Positions 52,431 to 60,955 are shown, counted from the stretch's first letter. The stretch: DNA of 64,000 nucleotides from Candidatus Aminicenantota bacterium (GCA_016927475.1 JAFGMO010000028.1:123096-187095), one strand, 5' to 3'. Notes: generated by a model from the sequence alone, not told the origin. Numbers and translations: made by a program.

Positions 52431-52787
52431 ATTTCATCCCCCGATAAAAGATAAAGATACGCTTAAGAAAGGCTGGCAACCTAACAAAAAAAAATCCTTT
52501 ACGGCATAGTATCCGCTGTTCGACCCTGCTTAATTACGCTTTATCAACCACAGCAGGCCTTATTATACACTGTTTGAAAAATATGTCATTCCTTACTTAC
52601 TCACCATTCACCTTCGTGCAATGTGCCCAGGTACATTAGTGTGATGAACCTTAAAACCACTCAAAAATGTAGCTATTTTTAAATAATAATAATTATTGAT
52701 TTTCTAACCCAAGAGCATTAGAATAATTTGTTATGCTGCTGGATTCAGAAAATTCGTTTCTTAAGTAAAAACCGGATTCCATAACGA
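52431..52787. other. Intergenic region without a recognised gene
   Basis: About 357 bases between the divergent nitroreductase and alkaline-phosphatase-superfamily genes. It becomes A+T-rich to the right (AATAATAATAATTATT near 52685). A short dyad AATGT-N8-ACATT lies near 52620-52640. No ORF, tRNA or element copy was seen. Confidence 0.6.
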
Positions 52788-52815
52788 TTGACAATTTGGA
52801 ACCTGTAACTATAAT
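52788..52815 (+). promoter_or_regulatory. Consensus promoter of the alkaline-phosphatase-superfamily operon
   Basis: Perfect TTGACA (52788-52793), 16-base spacer, perfect TATAAT (52810-52815). The ATG at 52830 is 14 bases later with no Shine-Dalgarno, so the leader would be about 8 bases. Confidence 0.8.
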
Positions 52816-52829
52816 AAACGGTTTATTAC

Positions 52830-54125
52830 ATGATTTTTACAAAAAAGAAGCCAAAAAAAAGAGTCCTGGTAATCGGACTGGATGGTGTCCCCTATTTCCT
52901 GTTGAAAGATCTGGCACAACGGGGTGTTATGCCCTATGTTGCCTCTCTCATCGATGAAGGTTTTCTTCACAAGATGAAAGCAAGCCTTCCCGAGATATCC
53001 TCGGTAAGCTGGACAAATTTCATGACCGGATCCAATCCCGGGCAGCATGGGATCTTCGGCTTTACGGATTTCAAACCGGATTCTTATGATATCCGTTTTC
53101 CAAACTTTCTTGATGTGAAAACGGAAACATTTTGGGATATCCTCGGCCGTGAGAACAAAAAATGCATCATTATCAATCAACCGAGCACTTATCCCGCCCG
53201 CAGAATTAACGGCATTTTGATAGCAGGTTTTGTCGCTCTAGAGCTTTCCAAAGCACTTTACCCGCTTTCTTATAAGGCAGCATTGGATAAAATCCCTTAC
53301 CAGATTGACATTGATACCATGAAAGCCCGGGAAAACCATGAATTCCTCTGGACGGACTTGATACGAACACTTTATGGACGTCAAAAAGCCATGGAGCTGC
53401 TCTGGAATGAAGACTGGGATTACTTTGAATTTGTCATCACGGGAACAGACCGTCTGCAGCATTATCTGTGGAACGCCTACGAAGACACATCACACAACCA
53501 CCATGAACGCTTTTTCGATTATTACCAAAAAGTCGACAACGTTATCGGAAAAATCGTTTCTTCCTTTCGCAAGCTGTCCAAAGACAATGGGCGGTTGTAC
53601 CTCCTTTCCGATCATGGTTTCACCGGTATCAAACAAGAAGTCTACCTCAATACCTGGCTCATCAAGAAAGGATATCTCGAAACGCCAAATTCCTCTCCAA
53701 AAAGCTTATCCGACCTCTCCCCTTCTTCTCTCGCTTTTGCCTTGGATCCCAACCGGATTTATATCAACCGAAAAGACAGGTTTCCCAAAGGCTGTGTCAA
53801 GCCGGATGAAATATTTTCCTTGAAACGCGAGCTTACCGAAAAGCTGGAAAAATTAGAATACGAAGGTTCGAAAGTTGTCCATAAAGTATTCGATACGCAG
53901 GAAATATATTCAGGCCCGCAATCCGAGCACGGACCGGACCTCATCGTTCTTTCGGAAAAAGGTTTTGATATGAAAGGCTCGATCAAAAAGAATGAAATCT
54001 TCGGGCGTTCAGACCTCCAGGGCATGCACACCTGGGACGACGCTTTTTTCTGGGCCGAAAACGAATATGGCGCCGATCTTTCCATTCAGGATCTGGCAAA
54101 AATTCTTTTGGAACAGTTTTCATGA
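52830..54125 (+). CDS. Alkaline phosphatase superfamily enzyme 1 (cytoplasmic)
   Basis: A 431-residue type I phosphodiesterase/nucleotide pyrophosphatase-like protein without signal or membrane helix. The metal-binding start VLVIGLDG (Asp18), the nucleophile region SSVSWTNFMTGSNPGQHGIFGF (in part), and LLSDHGFTGI match the superfamily. TDRLQHYLWNAYED is shared in pattern with the next two proteins (TDxLQHMFxR). It is the shortest of the three paralogues and lacks the WSGDH motif of the other two, having HTWDDAFFWAE instead. It overlaps enzyme 2 by 4 bases. Substrate unknown. Confidence 0.88.
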   Translation: MIFTKKKPKKRVLVIGLDGVPYFLLKDLAQRGVMPYVASLIDEGFLHKMKASLPEISSVSWTNFMTGSNPGQHGIFGFTDFKPDSYDIRFPNFLDVKTETFWDILGRENKKCIIINQPSTYPARRINGILIAGFVALELSKALYPLSYKAALDKIPYQIDIDTMKARENHEFLWTDLIRTLYGRQKAMELLWNEDWDYFEFVITGTDRLQHYLWNAYEDTSHNHHERFFDYYQKVDNVIGKIVSSFRKLSKDNGRLYLLSDHGFTGIKQEVYLNTWLIKKGYLETPNSSPKSLSDLSPSSLAFALDPNRIYINRKDRFPKGCVKPDEIFSLKRELTEKLEKLEYEGSKVVHKVFDTQEIYSGPQSEHGPDLIVLSEKGFDMKGSIKKNEIFGRSDLQGMHTWDDAFFWAENEYGADLSIQDLAKILLEQFS

Positions 54126-56278
54126 ATCCGACAGATAAAAACACACGAAACAAAACAGTCCTCAGCGTTATTCTTTTAACGGCCTGCATGAGCATACCTC
54201 TGCAGGCTTATATCGGACCGGGGGCCGGATTTGCTTTTCTCTCCTCTTTTCTGGTTCTTTTTCTGACTTTTTTTCTGGCTCTTTTTTCTTTTCTTTCCTG
54301 GCCCTTCAGGTTGATCGGACGGCTCATCAAAGGACAGAAAGCCTACAAAAAAAGCAACATCAAAAAACTGGTCATCATCGGCCTGGATGGTTTAGAACCC
54401 ACACTTGTTGAAAAATACATGGACCAGGGAAAACTTCCGCATTTATCGGAGCTCAAAAAGGAAGGATCCTATTCACGCTTGGAAACGACGATCCCCTCCA
54501 TATCTCCGGTTGCCTGGTCCTCATTCATGACAGGCTGCCATCCGGCTAAACATAATATTTTCGATTTTTTAAGCCGCGATCCCAAGACATATCTTCCGGA
54601 CCTATCATCAGCACGGATAGGCCAACCAAAACGCACCCTATCGCTTGGAAAATTCAGGATTCCGCTTTCAAAACCGGAAATAAAAGGACTCAGAAAAAGC
54701 GTTCCTTTCTGGAAGATACTGGGAGATAACGGGATTTTCAGCACTATTTTAAAAATTCCAATCACGTTTCCTCCGGAGAAATTCAAAGGACACCTCATCT
54801 CAGGGATGTGCGCGCCCGATCTGAAAGGAAGCCAGGGCACTTTTTCTTTTTATACGTCCGATCCAAAGCAGGTCGTCAACCGGGAAGGGGGTGTTATCAT
54901 CCCGGTCTCCCAGAATGGAAATATCATCAAGACATTTATCTCCGGCCCGGAAAACACCCTTCTCAAAAACCCGAAGGAATTAACACTGCCACTGGAAATA
55001 GACATTGATAAAAATCATAATCAGGCAGTTCTCAAAACGGACTCCCAAAAGATCTGTTTGAAGCAGGGTATGTTCTCGGAGTGGATAAAACTAACTTTCA
55101 AACCCGGACTAGGTATAAAAATAAGATCAGTCTGCCGGTTTTATATCACAAGCCTGGAACCTCACTTTCAAATGTACATGACACCGCTCAATATCGACCC
55201 TGAAAAACCTGCCCTCCCCATCTCTCATCCTTTTATCTATTCGGTCTACCTGGGGAAATTACTGGGAAGCTTCACCACATTAGGAGAAGCAGACGACACT
55301 TGGGCTCTGAATGAAGGTATTCTTTCCGAAGAATCCTTCCTCAAGCTGACCTATGATACCCACTCTGAAACAGAGGCCATGCTGTTCAACGCGCTGGATA
55401 AAACAAAAAGAGGTGTTGTCGCCTGTTGGTTCCAAGCAACGGACAGCCTTCAACACATGTTCTTTCGCTACCTGGACAAAACACATCCGGCTCTAAAATC
55501 CGGACAAACCAATAAAAGCGAAAAAGTCATCGAAGAACTCTACATAAAAATGGATGAACTGGTTGGCCGTGTCAGACAAAAGATAGACCGCAAATCGGTC
55601 TTGATCGTCATGTCCGACCATGGATTCAAGCTTTTTCGACGCGGCGTCAACCTCAATTCCTGGCTGTATCTCAACGGCTATCTTCACCTGAAAGAAGGGA
55701 AAAAAACCAGTAGGGAATGGTTCAAGGATGTGGACTGGACACGGACACGGGCATACGGCCTGGGATTGGGAGGTATTTATCTGAACATGAAAGGACGTGA
55801 AGCCCAAGGGATCGTCTCCCCAGGAGACGAAACAGCGGTCCTGAAAAAAGAGCTTTTCTCCAGGCTTTCGGGCCTTCGCGATGAAAAGGAAGACAAGGTC
55901 GCCATCAATAAAATTTACGACAAGGACAAACTGCCTCCGGGACCTTACAAAGATAACTGCCCGGATTTTATCGTCGGTTACAACGAAGGATACCGTGTTT
56001 CCTGGGATTCCGTAACCGGTAAAGTTAACGACACTCTTTTTGAAGACAACACAAAGGCCTGGAGCGGGGATCACTGCATCGATCCCCTTGTCGTTCCCGG
56101 GATATTTTTTTCCAACCAGGCTCTAAAGATAGAAAAGCCGTCCATCGTCGATATCGCTCCCACGGCCCTCGATCTTTTCGGCCTCAAACCGCCCAAACAT
56201 ATGGACGGCCGAATGATGATGGAGCCGGGGCTTTTTGATCCCGGAATAAAAAAAGATTCAAAGGAAAAAGAACAATGA
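54122..56278 (+). CDS. Alkaline phosphatase superfamily enzyme 2 (membrane anchored)
   Basis: A 718-residue protein. Two hydrophobic segments open it (about 13-32 and 37-60) around YIGPGAGFAFLSS; the Arg/Lys-rich stretch that follows (RLIGRLIKGQKAYKK) suggests, by the positive-inside rule, that the catalytic domain is cytoplasmic, unless the first segment is a cleaved signal. Catalytic motifs: LVIIGLDGLEP, PSISPVAWSSFMTGCHP, VMSDHGFKLFRR and WSGDHCIDP. A middle insertion of about 200 residues (PEKFKGHLISGMCAPDLKG onward) is shared with enzyme 3. It overlaps both neighbours by 4 bases (ATGA-type), so the three enzymes are translationally coupled. Confidence 0.88.
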   Translation: MNPTDKNTRNKTVLSVILLTACMSIPLQAYIGPGAGFAFLSSFLVLFLTFFLALFSFLSWPFRLIGRLIKGQKAYKKSNIKKLVIIGLDGLEPTLVEKYMDQGKLPHLSELKKEGSYSRLETTIPSISPVAWSSFMTGCHPAKHNIFDFLSRDPKTYLPDLSSARIGQPKRTLSLGKFRIPLSKPEIKGLRKSVPFWKILGDNGIFSTILKIPITFPPEKFKGHLISGMCAPDLKGSQGTFSFYTSDPKQVVNREGGVIIPVSQNGNIIKTFISGPENTLLKNPKELTLPLEIDIDKNHNQAVLKTDSQKICLKQGMFSEWIKLTFKPGLGIKIRSVCRFYITSLEPHFQMYMTPLNIDPEKPALPISHPFIYSVYLGKLLGSFTTLGEADDTWALNEGILSEESFLKLTYDTHSETEAMLFNALDKTKRGVVACWFQATDSLQHMFFRYLDKTHPALKSGQTNKSEKVIEELYIKMDELVGRVRQKIDRKSVLIVMSDHGFKLFRRGVNLNSWLYLNGYLHLKEGKKTSREWFKDVDWTRTRAYGLGLGGIYLNMKGREAQGIVSPGDETAVLKKELFSRLSGLRDEKEDKVAINKIYDKDKLPPGPYKDNCPDFIVGYNEGYRVSWDSVTGKVNDTLFEDNTKAWSGDHCIDPLVVPGIFFSNQALKIEKPSIVDIAPTALDLFGLKPPKHMDGRMMMEPGLFDPGIKKDSKEKEQ

Positions 56279-58257
56279 CTTCCATAAAAAGAAGAGATTT
56301 TATAAAGATGGGACTTACAGCAGGATCCCTTATGGCCCTAGGTGACGGACCCGGTATGATAACCAAGGTTTTTGGTAAAACCGAATCCCCGGTCCGCATG
56401 ATCATCCTTGGAATGGACGGCATGGACCCCCACTTGACCGATGTTATGATCAAACAGGGCAAGCTTCCCGCATTCGCCAAACTCAGAGCCATGGGAGATT
56501 TTATGTCCCTGAGAACAAGTTTACCACCACAGAGTCCTGTAGCCTGGTCCAATTTTATGACGGGGATGAATCCCGGCGGTCACGGCATATTCGATTTCGT
56601 CCACCGTGATCCTTCGAATTACACACCCACTTCATCCTCAGCGGAAACCAGCGGGGCCAGCCGCACACTGAACATCGGAAATCTTGTCCTGCCTTTATCC
56701 GGTGGAAAGGTCCAGCCCATCCGGAAAGGAAAAACTTTCTGGGAGCACCTTGAGGACCATGATATTCCGGCCACGGTTTTTAAGATGCCGGGAAATTATC
56801 CGCCCGCCCCCACCAATCAAAGAACAATCTCAGGAATGGGAACACCGGACCTGACCGGAAATTTTCGAAATTTTAACTATTACACGACTGAAGCGAGCGA
56901 GATGAAACCGGATATCGGCGGCGGTGAGATTCACGAAGTTTATGTTATCGGCAACAGGGTCGACGCCACTCTTCCGGGACCTGAAAATTCCTTCAAAAAA
57001 AGCCGGCCCAGGGCGACCATCGATTTTAAGGTTTTCCTTGATCCCGTCTACCCCGTGGCCAAGATTGCCATCCAGGACCACGAGATCATTCTGAACGAGG
57101 GGGAATGGAGCGACTGGATGCATATACATTTTGACATGATCCCCACCCAGAGCGCCGTCGGCATCTGCCGTTTTTACCTCAAACAGGTCCATCCTCATTT
57201 CAAGCTCTATGTCTCCCCCATCAATCTCGACCCGGCAAAACCCGCCATGCCCATTTCCACTCCAGAGAGTTATGCCCTTGAGTTGGCTGACAAGTTCGGT
57301 CCTTTTTACACGCAGGGACTCCCCGCAGACACCAATGCCCTGGACCACGGGGTGTTTACTGAAGAAGAATTTTTATCTCAAGATGATCTTGTACTTGAAG
57401 AACGTATCCGCATGTTCGACTACGAGCTCAAAAAATTCGAAACAGGCCTTCTCTTTTACTACCTTTCCAGCACGGACCAGCGCCAGCATATGTTCTGGCG
57501 TCTCATCGATAAAAAACACCCCTTTTATGATGAGAAGCTTGCCGCCAAGCTGGGAAACAGCATCGAAAACATTTATATCGAAGCGGATAAGCTTCTCGAC
57601 AAGGCCCTGTCCAAAGTCGACAAAAATACCATTATTTTTGTAATGTCCGACCATGGATTTTCCCCATTCAGACGCACCTTCAACCTCAACTCCTGGCTGA
57701 AACAAGCCGGATATCACACACTCATCGATGAATGGGCTCCCAGCGAAGCGTTTTTCCTGAATACGGACTGGTCGCGAACCCGGGCCTATTCTTACGGCAT
57801 AAACAGCCTTTATATCAATCAGCGGGGCCGTGAAGCACAGGGAATCGTCGCAGCCGGCCCGGAGAAAAAAGCTCTTATTCGGGAAATCATAACAAAACTT
57901 GAGTCCTACCGGGATCCTGAAACCGGGGAAATACCGGTTCTGAAAGCTTACGCCGCAACGGATGTATACACCGGTGAGGTTTTAGCCTCAGCTCCTGATA
58001 TTATCCTTGGCTTCAACAACGGTTACCGCATGGCCTGGGCTTCACCTCTAGGACGGATAACCGATAACATCATGGGCAATAACATGGAAAAATGGAGCGG
58101 GGACCACTGCATGGATCCCACCGTCGTTCCCGGAATCCTCTTCACCAACCGGAAGATCAGGGCCGAATCCCCTTCTCTCGTCGACCTGACGGCCACCGTA
58201 CTCAATACATTTGACATCAAACCCCCCAAAGAAACGCAAGGAAAACCGGTCTTCTAA
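56275..58257 (+). CDS. Alkaline phosphatase superfamily enzyme 3 (Tat-exported)
   Basis: A 660-residue protein with a twin-arginine signal (KRRDFIKMGLTAGSLMALG), so it is exported folded, probably with metals loaded. Catalytic motifs as in enzyme 2: IILGMDGMDP, PPQSPVAWSNFMTGMNP, VMSDHGFSPFRR and WSGDHCMDP. About 650 residues align with enzyme 2 from end to end, so one arose by duplication. It differs in localisation, which suggests that the two act on the same kind of substrate on opposite sides of the membrane. Substrate unknown. Confidence 0.9.
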   Translation: MTSIKRRDFIKMGLTAGSLMALGDGPGMITKVFGKTESPVRMIILGMDGMDPHLTDVMIKQGKLPAFAKLRAMGDFMSLRTSLPPQSPVAWSNFMTGMNPGGHGIFDFVHRDPSNYTPTSSSAETSGASRTLNIGNLVLPLSGGKVQPIRKGKTFWEHLEDHDIPATVFKMPGNYPPAPTNQRTISGMGTPDLTGNFRNFNYYTTEASEMKPDIGGGEIHEVYVIGNRVDATLPGPENSFKKSRPRATIDFKVFLDPVYPVAKIAIQDHEIILNEGEWSDWMHIHFDMIPTQSAVGICRFYLKQVHPHFKLYVSPINLDPAKPAMPISTPESYALELADKFGPFYTQGLPADTNALDHGVFTEEEFLSQDDLVLEERIRMFDYELKKFETGLLFYYLSSTDQRQHMFWRLIDKKHPFYDEKLAAKLGNSIENIYIEADKLLDKALSKVDKNTIIFVMSDHGFSPFRRTFNLNSWLKQAGYHTLIDEWAPSEAFFLNTDWSRTRAYSYGINSLYINQRGREAQGIVAAGPEKKALIREIITKLESYRDPETGEIPVLKAYAATDVYTGEVLASAPDIILGFNNGYRMAWASPLGRITDNIMGNNMEKWSGDHCMDPTVVPGILFTNRKIRAESPSLVDLTATVLNTFDIKPPKETQGKPVF

Positions 58258-58268
58258 AGGAGAATTAA

Positions 58269-58460
58269 ATGGGAAAAGTCAAAATCAAACTGGAAAAAGA
58301 GCTGATGGATAAAGTAAAAAAATTTGCTGACATGTCGGGATATTCTTCTCCCGAAGAATTCATCAGCCACTGTCTCGAAAAGGAGATTTCCTCTCTGGAA
58401 GGATCGGAATCGGAGGAAGAAATCAAGAAAAAACTCAAAGGACTTGGCTATATTTCTTAG
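58269..58460 (+). CDS. Small ribbon-helix-helix-like protein with sulfatase-like tail
   Basis: A 63-residue protein, AAAGGAGAATTAA-ATG start, 11 bases after enzyme 3. Residues 1-40 (VKIKLEKELMDKVKKFADMSGYSSPEEF in part) look like a CopG-type ribbon-helix-helix domain. The tail SEEEIKKKLKGLGYIS resembles the xxLxxLGYI ending common at the C-termini of sulfatases and related alkaline-phosphatase-superfamily proteins, here as part of a free-standing protein. It may bind DNA or act as a small partner of the enzymes; neither is shown. Confidence 0.72.
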   Translation: MGKVKIKLEKELMDKVKKFADMSGYSSPEEFISHCLEKEISSLEGSESEEEIKKKLKGLGYIS

Positions 58461-58537
58461 CCAAAACATTACGGTTCAGCCCGGACTACCGACACACGAG
58501 AAAATGCGTTCGGGAATGAAACCGAAGGTGAAGCATC

Positions 58538-59386
58538 ATGTGGGTTTTTAATACCGTCATCAATAAAATATTTGACATCTTCTTTTTCCCATTCCGCAAA
58601 TTAAGCCCCTGGTTTGCCATGATTTTTATATCCCTTCTCACAGCGGCTCTCATGCTTATTGTATTTCGCCTGACATCAAACCAGAAAGGCATCAAGCGGG
58701 TGAAGAACCTCATCAAAGCTCACCTCCTGGAAATACGGCTTTACAAAGGTAACATGTCGGTATCCTTCAAAGCCCAGGGTAAAATCCTTTTGACGAACCT
58801 GAAGTACATCAGCTACACGCTAAAACCCCTTTTGATCATGATCGTTCCGTTGGTTTTGATACTTATTCAACTCAATCTCTGGTTTGGCCATCATTCCCTG
58901 GAACCGGGCGCTCAAACCATACTCAAGGTCCATCTCCGCCAGAAAATTGATCCTTTTGCCGCCGACCTAAAAATCCTTCCTTCGCCGGTTTTCGAGGTTG
59001 AAACACATCCCCTTCGTATATCTGAAAATAATGAAATCGACTGGCGTATCCGAGCCGATAAAGAAGGACATCATAACCTTAATCTGATGGTCGACGGCCG
59101 TCCTATTTCCAAATCTTTAATCGTGGGATCCAATTCCCTGGCAAAGGTTTCCACTTCCCGAACCAATAATAAGTTTTTTGATTTGTTGTTCAATCCAGGC
59201 GAATCCCCCATTCCCGGAGACACACCCATTTCCTCTATAGAGATACAATATCCGGAAAAAAAGTTTGATCTTTTCGGCTGGAAAATCGGTACTTTTATCG
59301 GTGTACCAGGCTGGCTGTGGATCTATTTTGTCCTGTCCATTATATTCGCTTTTGCATTTAAGGGATTATTCAAGGTGGACATATAA
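58538..59386 (+). CDS. Membrane protein with Oxa1/EMC3 (DUF106)-like layout
   Basis: A 282-residue protein of unknown function. Helix 1 (about 25-46) is followed by a basic segment (SNQKGIKRVKNLIKAHLLEIRL, in part) and helix 2 at about 96-118 after YTLKPLLIMIVPLVLIL. This two-helix unit with a charged cytoplasmic linker and the KPLLIMIVP motif resembles DUF106/EMC3/YidC-type membrane insertases. Residues 120-250 form a beta-rich, probably periplasmic domain; a last helix lies at 256-278. It ends the operon. Its 3' end overlaps the convergent methyltransferase gene by 64 bases. TAA is followed directly by CCTG. Confidence 0.65.
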   Translation: MWVFNTVINKIFDIFFFPFRKLSPWFAMIFISLLTAALMLIVFRLTSNQKGIKRVKNLIKAHLLEIRLYKGNMSVSFKAQGKILLTNLKYISYTLKPLLIMIVPLVLILIQLNLWFGHHSLEPGAQTILKVHLRQKIDPFAADLKILPSPVFEVETHPLRISENNEIDWRIRADKEGHHNLNLMVDGRPISKSLIVGSNSLAKVSTSRTNNKFFDLLFNPGESPIPGDTPISSIEIQYPEKKFDLFGWKIGTFIGVPGWLWIYFVLSIIFAFAFKGLFKVDI

Positions 59387-60162
59387 CCTGGACGGCAGAT
59401 ATACAATAGCCGGGGAGGTCTTTCTTCGGGTTTTTCCAGAGTTTCCCCATCTCTTTTGCAAAAAACAAAATCCGATTTATCCAAAGCATACTCAATCTCG
59501 CTGGTTTTATATCCTCTCTCAACATGTTTCTCTCCAAATTTTCGGTAGCTATCCTTTTCCTTAAAAAAACCGGTCATCCGGCAAGTGGCCCTACCGCTTT
59601 TTTTCTCAAATGTATTTTCCATAATCAGTGTATACTTCTGATTCTCGATCGTTTTTGTGCTGTTCCACCTGTCCTCAAGACCCTCATAAGTGTTCATATC
59701 GAAAAAAAAGATGCTTTGATCATGCATCCAGGACCGGACGTTTTTGAAGAGACGCTCCAATTCAGCTTTCCTGGTGATGTAATTGAGGCTGTCAAACATA
59801 CAGGAAATGATATCGAATGGCTTTCGAAAAGCCAGATACCGAATATCAGCATTGATCAGACACGACTGCGGGGCGTTAATACGAGCAAAGCCAATTTGAT
59901 AGGGTGAACGGTCAACTCCGACTCCAATAAATGACCTTCGGTAAATGCGCCTCAACAAAAAACCGGTTCCACAGCACAAATCGAGCCATGTTTTTGCACC
60001 GGGGTATTCCTTTTTGACGGTTTTCAGCAAAAATGGAGTCGTGTTTTCCTCAAAATCACCCCATTTTTCGTTATAAATAAAGGCAAAATCCTTCCCATAG
60101 GGAATACATTCCTTCTGTATTCCTCTCCTCCGCCACAGCATATCCTGTATCCGTATTCTCAC
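59323..60162 (-). CDS. Class I SAM-dependent methyltransferase
   Basis: A 279-residue protein. Motif I is WLDLCCGTGFLLRR, the acidic residue of motif II follows in GVGVDRSPYQIGFA, and DIISCMFDSLNYI is motif IV-like. No target-recognition domain is identifiable, so the substrate is unknown. The GTG start at 60160-60162 abuts the TGA stop of the PAS gene, implying coupled translation; ATG at 60141 is an alternative. The last 21 codons overlap the convergent membrane-protein gene. Confidence 0.85.
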   Translation of the reverse strand: MRIRIQDMLWRRRGIQKECIPYGKDFAFIYNEKWGDFEENTTPFLLKTVKKEYPGAKTWLDLCCGTGFLLRRIYRRSFIGVGVDRSPYQIGFARINAPQSCLINADIRYLAFRKPFDIISCMFDSLNYITRKAELERLFKNVRSWMHDQSIFFFDMNTYEGLEDRWNSTKTIENQKYTLIMENTFEKKSGRATCRMTGFFKEKDSYRKFGEKHVERGYKTSEIEYALDKSDFVFCKRDGETLEKPEERPPRLLYICRPGYMSTLNNPLNAKANIMDRTK

Positions 60163-60567
60163 TCAATCGAGGAGTCTTTTCGACCCTGTAAGTTTTTGAA
60201 TTTCTGTGATATTTTGGCTTACTTCCATACAGCCGAGATATTTTCCATTCCCATCCCTAAGGGCATAATACTCAATCAAGATTTTTTGAGGCCCCTCTTT
60301 TCCATTGACCTCAAGATCGATCCAAAAACGGGCTTTATCTCTTTCTCCCGATTTCATCTCCTTGATTATCGTCTCAACCTTGTCCAGACTGTGGGAAGGA
60401 TGACATCGACGAACATCCCGGCCTATGACGGCTTCATGCCGTTTGAAAATACGGGTATCATGTTTGTTCCATGCCAGGACCTTGTCCTCGGAATCGAGAA
60501 TGGAAAACTCAATGGGAAGCGTTTCCAAAAAAGAATCCATAATGTGCTGATCCATTTTTCCTATCAT
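60163..60567 (-). CDS. PAS domain protein (DUF438-associated type)
   Basis: A 134-residue single-domain sensor. EFSILDSEDKVLAWNKHDTRIF opens the PAS fold (quoted in part); VIGRDVRRCHPSHSLDKVETI carries the CHPxxS motif typical of PAS domains next to DUF438, where the His/Cys may touch a haem or Fe-S ligand; YYALRDGNGKYLGCMEVSQNIT is the PAC end. No output domain is fused, so it may act with the methyltransferase encoded 0 bases downstream. Ribosome site AGGAGG. Confidence 0.82.
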   Translation of the reverse strand: MIGKMDQHIMDSFLETLPIEFSILDSEDKVLAWNKHDTRIFKRHEAVIGRDVRRCHPSHSLDKVETIIKEMKSGERDKARFWIDLEVNGKEGPQKILIEYYALRDGNGKYLGCMEVSQNITEIQKLTGSKRLLD

Positions 60568-60598
60568 AGAGCCTCCTAGCTAATTTCTTTTTCTTATC

Positions 60599-60627
60599 AT
60601 CATACAGGGTAAAATCAACATAGGCAA
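60599..60627 (-). promoter_or_regulatory. Candidate promoter of the PAS-methyltransferase pair
   Basis: On the minus strand TTGCCT (60622-60627), 17-base spacer, TATGAT (60599-60604), about 32 bases before the start codon at 60567. Confidence 0.5.
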
Positions 60628-60681
60628 TCACCAAAGCACAATTCCTCCAAGCACAATAACAATACTTTAATCATCATAAAC

Positions 60682-60870
60682 ATGTTTTATTCACGAGTCG
60701 AGATTGCTCCAGTGGTTAGGGCGGGTCGGGTCAAGGCGTCAGCGTGCGAAGCTGGATGTCATCACGAAGTTCCGACGGAACTGTGGCAATCCCATGCTTC
60801 GTGGTATTATTCCAGGAGATAGCCGCGTCGCCTTGCTCCTCGCAACGAGCACGCCGCAACGAAACAGATA
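60682..60870 (+). repeat. Dispersed structured element, copy 6 (5' module only, interrupted)
   Basis: Starts ATGTTTTATTCACGAGTCGAG and shows the internal stem CAGCGTGC/GCACGCCG, but the loop between the arms has been replaced by a foreign 93-base repeat and everything after CAACGAAACAGAT is missing. Unlike the other copies it lies between two divergent promoters, not at a gene end. Confidence 0.8.
60755..60847 (-). repeat. Second repeat type nested in copy 6
   Basis: On the minus strand it reads CGTTGCGAGGAGCAAGGCGA followed by CGCGGCTATCTCCTGG. This resembles the GTCATTGCGAGGAGCGAAGCGACG-type palindromic repeats that I recall from many unrelated bacterial genomes. It contains its own hairpins (CACGAAGTTCCGACGGAACT; CACGAAGCATGGGATTGCCAC). 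It replaces the loop of the host element. Confidence 0.7.
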
Positions 60871-60896
60871 ATGTTTAATTTTTTTGAACAAATAGC

Positions 60897-60925
60897 TTGA
60901 ACAACCCGTCCTTATGTTTTATAAT
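60897..60925 (+). promoter_or_regulatory. Promoter of the PadR-permease pair
   Basis: TTGAAC (60897-60902), 17-base spacer, perfect TATAAT (60920-60925); the gene start with GGAG is at 60956. PadR proteins often repress their own promoter, so an operator may overlap here, such as the TATAATATTAAACATATTG stretch. Confidence 0.7.
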
Positions 60926-60955
60926 ATTAAACATATTGTTGAAAATGGAGTCAAA

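Noticed and set aside
52431-52787. Possible tRNA or small gene in the A+T-rich gap
   Set aside because: No cloverleaf, no ORF with a ribosome site and no element copy could be found.
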